Positions 55,230-64,000 of a stretch of DNA of 64,000 nt are shown here, piece by piece; within the stretch, counting starts at the first letter, position 1, and the number at the start of each line of letters is the position of its first letter. The DNA lies in assembly GCF_021917145.1 (NCBI RefSeq), contig NC_061072.1, positions 12,312,687 through 12,376,686 on the forward strand. Reading direction: 5' to 3'. The stretch comes from Hypomesus transpacificus. Lineage: Eukaryota; Chordata; Actinopteri; Osmeriformes; Osmeridae. Both the position numbers and the translations under genes were made by a program. The notes under the pieces are model-generated. The model saw nothing but the letters and a program-made list of their open reading frames with translations. It was not told the DNA's origin and did not search any database.

Positions 55230-56379
55230 TGCTGTTTGGTGTTATTTAGGTTGTTTTTAAATGACCACCAGCAATGCATGTTACAGTGGTTTGAGTCTTC
55301 TGATCAACCTGGTGGAAATGACCCACTACTTGAATGAACCACATTTGTTTGAATTTTTTTGCACTATAAATAGGAATCACCCCGCAGATAGAATCATGTA
55401 TTCGTCATTACATGCAGCTCCACTAAATAACCACTAGATGTCACCATTTGTCAGAGGAAACCATATATATTCTCAGGATTGCCAGTAGCTTTGAATATGT
55501 AATCTAGCTGCACTTCCGCACTTTTACGTGGTTACTATAGTTATCAAACGCATGATTTGCTCAAGATTGTTCTTGTAATCATTATTCTTGTGTAACTTCT
55601 TCAACTCATTTCATAATAGTTTGGGAAAATCAAGATTTTGGATGTTTTGTACTGTCGCCTACTGTAACTTATTTTAAGAACAATAATGAAGCTCTGACAA
55701 TGAAGTCTGACAATCAAAAAGAATCTCTCAACTCGAGAGAAAATGTTGCATTAATTAATTAGTGATGTAGCCTACTCCACGCATATCAGCTTTCCCCGTC
55801 TTTTTCTTCATTGCACTCTTGTACTTCACATTAGTCTCCATATTTCCCCATCTCTCTCTCCACCGTCTGTTGCTTTATCCCCATCTCTCTCTTTCCCATC
55901 GATTTCTCTTTCTTTCTCCCCTCTACATTACCACAAGTCCTATAAGCCTACGTTGTGCTTCCCACATAACTTTATGGCTGTTATTTGTAGCTGTAAAGAA
56001 GTCTCTTACTTTAACCAATTGCTGTGAAAGTAATGACAGCCCTCTTCAGCTGTATGAAGCATTGCCTGTATGCATGTAACTGATATCGCTCTAACCATTT
56101 CTACCTGTATGTACTGTATATTTATGCACCAGATGGGGATTAGCCGGGCATGACAGCTCAACCGAATTCTATTCAATAACTGTAATTTCCCTGCAATGTT
56201 AAAATCCTAATAAAACTGAAAACTTTATGGATTTCTTATCTAAGTTCCTTTTCCCCAGTGTGTAGAAGGTAGAGCCTATAGGTGGGGAGCGTTTTAGGCC
56301 AACCATTAGAGAAGTGACAGAGGATAGCTAAGTGACACAGTGGTGTCCCTGGAAAGGTCCCTGGTCTTTTCATTGTATA

Positions 56380-56800
56380 TTATGATAAAGCAAGCAAGGA
56401 GTCAGCGTTTTGAGGATGAAAGCGCACAAGTTCTTTACTTGGAAGTAAACATGAGTACAAAACAAAGGTCAGAGGGCACATGGCCATGGAAAACAAAACA
56501 AAGAATAAGACTTCACAATGAAGTCAGAGACAGCTCTGCCTATATAGCCATCATAGTCCAACACAAGACAGGTGCGTCTTAGTATTCCGGTGACGCAGAT
56601 CAGCGCACCGACCCTGTGCGATCTGTGACATCCACGATGCTCCAGAACATCTGGGTTTATAAAGGATGTGGGGGGACTGACATGAATCTGAAATGTGATC
56701 TCTAGGAGTATGGCAGGTCTCGTTTCTCATGTTATGCTGCAGGAGATGTATAGGGTTCACGAAGACAGACAAAAAGGTCCACAGACACAGACATGGGAAA
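56380..56800 (-). mobile_element. Possible LTR-type remnant
   Basis: On the minus strand this stretch has a TATA box-like 'ctatatagg' (56541-56549 region) followed by a T/G-rich segment and a 'gtaaagaact' word, the layout of an LTR U3-R-U5. No internal retroelement frame is recognised and termini are not defined. Tentative. Confidence 0.25.
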
Positions 56801-58164
56801 CATCTGCCGAAATAGTCCGAAGCTTTCTATAGAGGATAGGTAACTCAGGCTGTTTTAGGTGGTTAATTGATAGGATTTCAGCTGTTTTATTGAAGCTAAT
56901 GACTCGTTGCTGAAGGACACAAATAATGACTCAACTCACACAAACACTACACAGATTAGTCACACATTTTCTAACACTCAAACATGTTTATTAGTGCACT
57001 CAGGCACACACATATTCAGAAAGTGGAAAACACTTATATCATGACGACATCCTCCCATGGCTGGTTCCAAACCACTGAAGGAAGAGGGACCAGTGTGTGC
57101 ACAATTGTGTCCCTAGATATATTAACCAAAGAGAGGGTCATGACATTTTGTAGGGCTCGTCCACTGCGAAGAGTTGCAGAGTCCATTGAAGAGTTATGTT
57201 GTGATTTTGTGACAAAACATATAGAAACTTTCAACAAAAAGTGTAGATAATGACTTATGATTAATTGACATATCATTACAAATGAATATGACAGTTGGAG
57301 AGACAGGGTGCTCAATGGGTGCTCTATATGTCGAACCTTCTCCTCAGCTCTTATCCAGTTGCGTCTCACACTAAGCTGACTCCAAGACTATTTCCGGAAA
57401 AGGCCATCATCTCCTGAGAGACGGAAGCTGTTGCCACTGGAAGAAACTTTAAATTCAGTCCTTCAGCTTATGAAACACATGGAAGGAGGGAAACTATGAC
57501 CATAAAAGGATGGAACGAGAGTGAACGCCTGTGCTTTTCAGCTTTTTGCATTTTCATTTGCGTCAAAACATGACCATGGATGTATGCAGATCCAATTTCC
57601 ATCATGACTATCAACATAGCCTTCTCTGCTTCTCACACTTGAGTAGTTTATCTGTAACTTAACAAGATCCTTTTTCCTTTGTGCTGTGGGAAAAAAAATG
57701 AATGAATGAAACGAGCTTACTGACTGTTTTGCGGTTACTGCAGCAACCAGGAGTGGAACACAAGGATGAAGAGGTTTGGTCTTAACACTTGTATGTTATT
57801 TGCAGAGACTGGTAATTCTTACTGAGAGGAAGAGAGACTGTCAGTTGCCTGGCTTCTGTTTGAGGGAGAGGAGTGAAGAGAGGTTTGTCTGCACCCACCA
57901 ACCCCTGGAATCTACCCATGACTGACAATGCTGTTGTGTGCTGGCAGGGTGTCAGGATAATGGACAGTATGACATTCTTAGAGGAAGGTGTACTTGGCTG
58001 CACATCCTAGTGTCCTTAACAGGGAACATTAGCTCCCATTGTAGCTATCACCCTGTTGAGAGACTGAAAGAGAAGGTGAGGAAGAAGGAGGGAGGATCAT
58101 AGAGGCTTTTCTGAAGCTTTTCTTTTACTGACAAGGCTGATGGTATAGTTCTTGAGGGATAGAT

Positions 58165-58669
58165 TGTCATGAACCCGGCTGCCTGGGAAGTGACAGGTGA
58201 ACCCAAATGCAACACTCAGATACTGATGTGAAATGAACCAGCTTTATTGTAGCCACACAGAGGGTGATGATTATGAGATCCATGGATGCCAGACAGGAGG
58301 GACTGAGGAGAGAGCCATAGGTCGTAGAGGCGAGGCGAGGCAACCATCTTGCCCTCCCTACCATCAAAGTAGCAATGTTGAACTGGCGATGAGTCTGTGG
58401 GAAGATGAAAATGAACTGTGCTGGTAATGATGGATGGGTAACAGGTGTGTCTGGTTGGGAGGTGAACTGGAAGATGTGGACCGGAGTTTTGGGGTATGTG
58501 ACCTAGAACACAGGCTGGACAGACACACACAAAACCAGGACTGGACTAGACAGAAACATAACTTAAGGAGGAAACATACACAACAGCACACATACGCAGT
58601 GCACATTCATATAAGGAAGGTCATGATATCAGAATGTTTTGCCTTTGGGCTAAGCTATTCGCCTTGACA
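58165..58669 (-). mobile_element. Possible solo LTR, about 505 bp
   Basis: On the minus strand it begins TGTCA and ends TGACA, with AATAAA (plus tttatt, near 58243) about 75 nt before the 3' end and a 'gcatttgggttcacc' word typical of Ty3/Gypsy-like fish LTR ends. No matching target-site duplication is seen at these exact borders, so the ends may be off or decayed. Confidence 0.4.
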
Positions 58670-59193
58670 GGGGCTCATTAGGGACTGTCATAATACCACA
58701 CATTCAAGCCCCAGACGAAAGAGCTTAACCCACCTCACCGAACTATTTTTGCTGAAAACAGAACCACTATGGTTGAAAGATGCTCTATTTTTCCTCCACC
58801 TGAATTTTTATTTCCCAGAAGGCATGTATTCCATGACAGACGGACAGTATGGGGACAGATGGCACTTGAATAACAACTGCGTCTGGCTTTGGTTTCTAGC
58901 CAGCGTATCTTTTACAGTTAAGAATCATGGTTATGATGTACAAGATTGTTCAGGTTGGAGCAGCAATGTGGGGAGCAAGGACAGCCACAGAGTGTGTCTC
59001 TCTGTCTCTGTCTCTGTCTCTGTTGCTATCCCTCTCTCAGTCTCTTTCCATTTATCTTTCTATTTATACAGGCATTGACAATTCACAACATCTGTGACTT
59101 TTTCCACATCACTAACTGATTAAAAAGGAAACATTCAGATTTATTATTTCATTACCTTTTTGTGCTACTGAACCCTTTCAAATCGGGCTGAGA

Positions 59194-59236
59194 AATTTAC
59201 ATTTAGTCATTTAGCAGACGCTCTTATCCAGGGCGA
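59194..59236 (-). mobile_element. SINE 3'-tail fragment
   Basis: Only the conserved tail 'ttagcagacgctcttatcca' plus its flank remains, identical in design to the tails of the longer SINEs. 5' truncated. Confidence 0.7.
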
Positions 59237-59547
59237 AATATTGCATAGGTAACATTACACGTCATAGATCTGAACTGGAGTTTTAATTATACAGTATGAC
59301 ACACTCTGGACACACTCAGAATATATTTTAAATATGAATGACCATCAGTTGAATGGGCTGAGGACCAACTCAATCATCAACTACTGAGAGTGGGGCCCCT
59401 GATTAGTGTTGGTTGTCTTTGTGAAATCAGGCTCATCTTGGCAAAGAAGAGAGCTATAATTAGGTCCTTTTCACTAGTTTCTAGTAAGGGACTTTATTAG
59501 TATTAAACGCTATGTTCCGTTCAAAGGTGGTATGAACAAGTGAGCTC

Positions 59548-59681
59548 CAGCTGCCAGCCCAGGTAGGAGCATCTTCAGTACTGCTCCTGTCCCTGTCAGA
59601 GGTCAGGTAAGAGACAGCTGCCAGCCCAGGTAGGAGCATCTTCAGTACTGCTCCTGTCTCTGTCAGAGTTCAGGTAAGAGA
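59548..59681. repeat. 67-bp tandem duplication
   Basis: Two adjacent copies (59548-59614 and 59615-59681) beginning 'cagctgccagcccaggtagg', differing at only two or three positions, so a recent event. Confidence 0.93.
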
Positions 59682-60382
59682 AGGGAAAAAGGACAAAGGA
59701 CTCTCTTGAATCATTCAGGCCTGAAAATGGAGGGATGAGCAAAAAGAGAATGAAACTGATAGGGTAGGTGAAGGGCGAGATGGAAGGAGAGTAAGAGAGA
59801 TAAAGAAAGAGTAGATCAAGGCCTTTATCGTCTGACTCTCTACAGTGCATGTTGACCTTCGCCCAGACCTCCATCAGCATCACATGTCTGGAGAACAGGG
59901 ATGGAAGAAGACGCAGGTGGAGAACCATTGATAAATGGAGGGCAGATAAAAAATCAGGAGAGAAAAGAGAGAATGGGAGAGGTTATTTTGGAGAAAGAGA
60001 TGGAGATGGAGAGAGAGCAGGTGCGCATATACAGTATATCATCATCACAAAAATAATGGTAATAGACAGAGAGCGTGGGCGGAGGGCGGGTGTACGCAGT
60101 TGCGGGTGTGTGTGTGGGGGCGGGGGGTGAAGATGGAGAGGACAAGTTTTAAGCAGCGGCATGCCTGGCTGCACGCAAATCCATCATGGTGGCACCAAGG
60201 TGATTAACATTGCCTCCTCCTGTCAACCTAGCACACCACACACACACTCTGATTAATAACTACTATGGGATAAAACACAGTGGGTTTGTAAGATGAAATT
60301 CATGCGTGCTCACTCGCTCTCTCTCTCCTTTACTCCAATGTCTTCTTTCCTTCTACCTTTTTTCCTAAAGACAAACACTTAA

Positions 60383-60572
60383 CTTACATTAAGTCATTTA
60401 GCAGACGCTTTTATCCAGAGCGACTTACAGTAAGTACAGGGACATTTTTCCCGAGGCAAGTAGGGTGAAGTGCTTTGCCCAAGGACACAACGTCATGTGC
60501 ACCGACCAGGAATCGAACTGGCAACCTTTAGATTACTAGCCCAACTCCCTCACCGCTCAGCCACCTGACTCC
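60383..60572 (-). mobile_element. tRNA-derived SINE, copy C
   Basis: Minus-strand element of the same family as copies at 29926 and 30872: head with 'gctgagcggtgagg' and 'ggttcgattcctgg', body with 'gtccttgggcaaagcacttc', tail 'gcgtctgctaaatgac'. It is the best preserved copy. Confidence 0.87.
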
Positions 60573-61163
60573 TCTTAACTGTAAGCAATAATAAAAATTA
60601 ATAGGCTACGGTATTTGACCTATTGTTGTAGCCTGCAGATGATGATGTTATGATGATGTTCATGATCACCTTAGCCTATGCATAGGCTATCGTGCAGTGC
60701 AGACCGTGAAAACGCTTACTGTAGCTTTCTAGCATGCTCACACACACCCTCACACATCTAGCCTATATCTACATGTTTCTGTAGAACATTTTGAAAGAGG
60801 TCAAGCAATGCGCTCATATTATCATCGTTGCTGTTGACATACACTGAAAAGCTACAGATTTCCGGATACATTTTATAACCCTAGTCGGATAATGAACACT
60901 GACTCTTGACGGAGAAACAAATAATATGCTCTCTCACTGCTGAGGGCCATATGTGTATCTGGCAAAAATGAGTTTGTGAATAGCATCGGTTCAAGCAGCA
61001 CTTGTGCCGCGATTCCGCGAAACATTCAATGTGTAATGAGCACCGAGCAGATGAACTCAGCGCCTGATTAGGTTTTCACACACTGTGGCTACTCGACAAC
61101 GAAATGAACTCCGAACGTTGGACCTTCTGTTCCACCCTTAAGGGAATGCATTCAAGCTGTAGC

Positions 61164-61172
61164 TTGTGTGTG

Positions 61173-61240
<68 letters not shown>

Positions 61241-61263
61241 GTGTGTCTGTGTGTGTGTGTGTG
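61164..61263. repeat. (GT)n microsatellite
   Basis: About 100 bp of GT with few interruptions (gcgt, tctgt). Confidence 0.97.
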
Positions 61264-64000
61264 AAAGAGAGAATGAGACAAGTGTGAGTAACATAGAATA
61301 CCTCCTACACAAGCACATACCACAGCATGCCTATTATACTCTTGCTGTCCATTATACACATGCCTTTACTCACAAATATGTTTTCACAAAAAGTGCTTGA
61401 AAGAAGTTGACCTTCTGACCTGTGTTTTGAAGACAGAGTATCACCAGGTCCAGGAAACAGTTGAGTAGAGTAAGACTGTTCTGATTCAAAGCAACTGATA
61501 GTTTCTCCATTCACATATAAGAGCCACTGGCTCGATCTTCAATCTGTGGAGTGAGCAAGCAGTAGGAAATAGGGGTTCTAGCAGACGAGGCAGTTGGAGA
61601 GAAATGCTCAGTGGGGAAAAAGGTTTCTCAGAGGTTTACTCACTGTAAGTGGCTCTGTGACTTCAGATGCATCTGTGCCTCCAAACAAAGAGCAACAGGA
61701 GGATTGGAAGATGAAAACCTTCTTACATGTTGATTAGCCCTCGCCAACAGCTTGGGCAAACAGAGATCGAGCAAGCAGCTTTAAATAGTCAACTGAGCCT
61801 TCTGTGAGTTCACTTCTGAAGAGAAGAGGATGAGGGGGAAATGACATATCGAACAGATAGAGACAAAGGTAGAGGGTGACAGAAGATCCAAATATCCTTT
61901 GGGCTCCGAATCGAAGTGTCTGTGCTGTGTGGCAGGGATATATTAGTCATGTCTCCTTGGGCGGACCTGAGGGGTTTGGAACTTAATAGCTGGGATCTAC
62001 AGAACATGCTCAGACACTGTTGCGTGGAGAGAGTTACTTTGATGAGTAATAATAGTTTGAAGTAAGTAAGAATAATGAGAACAGCTTAATTAAGACTGCT
62101 CTCTGAAGTGTGCAAACCTACACATCCACCCCATCTTTCCTTCCTTCCCTCCCTACCTTCCTCTCTCCTTCCAGTCGTCACTCCACTTGGCCCTTCTTCC
62201 ATCTTTCCCATCCTCTGTGTCTTCATCAACAGAGGTTGTAGAGATGCACCAAGTGCTCGGTGCTCGAAACAGGCTGATACAACATGGTCTTCCCCCATTT
62301 TATTTTTGGGTTGAATTTATTGATCACTGTATAGAGTGAATACATAGAGGTCAAGATCATTTTTACCCACAGACTGAAGCAGAAGCACACAAGCGCAGGT
62401 GTACACACACCGACACAAATGAACAAGCACACACACATACACAAGCAATCATGATGTAAGTGATAGTACCCGTGAATGCACAGACACACTAAGAGGAGAA
62501 ATAGAGGATACCAGATAGAGAATAGGTTAGATGAGCCCATGGGAACTCTCCGATTATTAGAAAATCTTGTCAATAGAATGAGTACACAATGAGCGAAGAT
62601 GGTTAAGCACGCACTCACACACTCTCACTCACTGTGTGCCCTTCATACAATGAGAATGAGTCACACAGAGACATTGATGTAGTTCCAGTGGGAAGATCAA
62701 TGTCAGTTCTATTCGCGTCCCCCTTGCTCTCCTTGACATAATGCCAAGCATCCCTTTCAATCAACCACCTGTAACCCACTTCTAAGGGCAGCACACTACT
62801 AGGTTCGTAGGTGTGATGGGATCGATAGTGCGCCACTGATGAAAGGACAGACAGATATTGTATTTAAAAAAATTGAACATTTTCATAAAATTAAAGTGGT
62901 GATTCCTGTCACAGTCAAGACCAGTGGAGGATGTTAGTGAAAATATCGAACTACCAGGATTCTTTGTAGCCACATCTGTTTAGAATGTAAAGAGCTTTAA
63001 TTGCTCCCATCTCATCTCTTAGAGTAATTACTGAACCCCTCTATGAACATACTGCTAGTCGTTGCTGAAAAAGAACTTGACTTTCCTTAATTGTCCATGT
63101 GGTGTGTGTACCTTGTGTATATGTATTGTGAATTTTCTTTTAATAATCTACCTAACATAGCAGGAGTGTGTGTATGTGTCTGTATATGTGTGTGTGTATG
63201 TGTGTGAGTACATCTCATTATAAATGCTTCTGGTGTAGGTCTGTGCAGAAACCAGGTCAGATGTCGTGGCTTTTCCGCCCTGCCGCCTTGCACTCAAAGA
63301 CAGCCACCACGGTGTGCGGCAATTTGTGTGTGATTGTTAGTGCATGTGTGTGTGTCCCATCGGCCACCAAACTGTGACCCTGCATTCTGCATAAAGAGAG
63401 GCTGTCAGCCAAAAGGGAACAACGACATGTCAAGGACACAGGTGGAGAAACAGAAGTGGCCAAAGGGGTAGACAGTCTGAGCTGGAGGGAAAAACTTTAC
63501 AAGCCCAGACACACACCCTCATCATTGATCTGCATTCATGCCCCCCACCTCTTTGTCCTCCCTTTTGAGACATAATTCTGTAAAAGACTTAGAGTGTGGC
63601 TGTCATGGCAACGTTCCAGTAGAACAGTGTGGCAGCTTGTTTGTGTACATTGAAAGAGGGTGGTGGATGGGTTCAAGCCTCACACCCAAATAGGTTGTTT
63701 AATGAGAAAAGAAAAGTGTGTGTGAGTACTGAATGTGTACAAAAAGAAAGAGGGAGAGTACGGTAGAGATAGGGAGTCTGAGGTAGTTGTATTAAACAAA
63801 TAATATTCTCAGCTCATTGATATTTGTCTGTCAGAGGAGACCTAACAATAACTACAGGAGAAGGGCTACATATGTTTTGCTTAGAGATTTCCCAGTTAAA
63901 TGCCAGTTGAAGATAATCAGCACAGTTTCTAGCACACATTTATACTGTTTGCCACACCTACTGGACTTGAATGCCACGCTCTTCCTTCACACACCTACAC

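Larger units (their letters stand above)
55250..64000. other. Gene-poor region, no supported exon
   Basis: I find no recognisable coding exon or RNA gene on either strand over 8.7 kb. Open frames at 57034-57369, 58749-59078 and 59596-59928 show no known domain and no convincing splice partners. Content: LTR-like remnants (56380-56800, 58165-58669), SINE pieces (59194-59236, 60383-60572), a 67-bp tandem duplication (59548-59681), (GT)n (61164-61263) and short CA runs. It could hold regulatory DNA or introns of a gene beyond the window. Confidence 0.6.

Noticed and set aside
57034-57369. Minus-strand frame of 111 codons
   Set aside because: No recognised domain, no splice partners, and it lies among LTR-like remnants. 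Not enough to call a gene or a retroelement frame.
58749-59078. Plus-strand frame of 109 codons
   Set aside because: It ends in CT-repeat sequence and shows no family motif.
59829-59900. Possible exon with acceptor-like 'ttctccag' on minus
   Set aside because: The short peptide matches nothing I recognise and there is no compatible neighbouring exon.

Overview
This is a stretch of vertebrate nuclear DNA, almost certainly from a ray-finned (teleost) fish. The evidence is split genes with GT..AG introns, many long (CA)n and (GA)n microsatellites, fish-type tRNA-derived SINEs ending in a 'gctaaatgac'-like tail, and protein sequences close to but distinct from mammalian orthologues. I cannot name the species.

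Seven protein-coding genes can be reconstructed exon by exon, all with consistent splice phase and start and stop codons. From left to right they are RAB26 (minus, 9 coding exons, 253 aa), LMF1 (minus, 11 exons including an 11-nt microexon, 578 aa), SOX8 (plus, 3 exons, 487 aa), ADAP1 (minus, 11 exons, 377 aa), COX19 (plus, 3 exons, 93 aa), RNPS1 (minus, 7 exons contributing to the CDS, 275 aa, start codon split by an intron) and a class II glucose transporter of the SLC2A11/GLUT11 type (plus, only 2 coding exons, 546 aa). Three pairs are head to head with short shared upstream regions: LMF1/SOX8 (693 bp), ADAP1/COX19 (531 bp) and RNPS1/SLC2A11-like (426 bp). COX19 and RNPS1 are tail to tail.

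Region by region: 1-20 kb is RAB26 with a 9.5-kb intron 2 rich in simple repeats; 20-33 kb is LMF1; 33-36.5 kb is SOX8 and its 3' UTR; 36.5-38.8 kb is intergenic DNA plus the ADAP1 3' UTR; 38.8-47.8 kb is ADAP1; 48.3-55.2 kb is a compact cluster of COX19, RNPS1 and the transporter; 55.2-64 kb has no gene I can support and holds SINEs, LTR-like remnants and microsatellites. In human, RAB26, LMF1, SOX8 and RNPS1 lie on 16p13.3 and ADAP1-COX19 on 7p22.3, so the window joins two human blocks.

The genes do not form one pathway: vesicle traffic (RAB26), lipase maturation in the ER (LMF1), a neural-crest/gonad transcription factor (SOX8), phosphoinositide/Arf signalling (ADAP1), cytochrome oxidase assembly (COX19), splicing/EJC (RNPS1) and sugar transport. 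I found no new multi-gene system. The most notable points are gene-structure oddities: the RNPS1 split start codon, the LMF1 microexon, the intron-poor transporter, and splice sites embedded in microsatellites.
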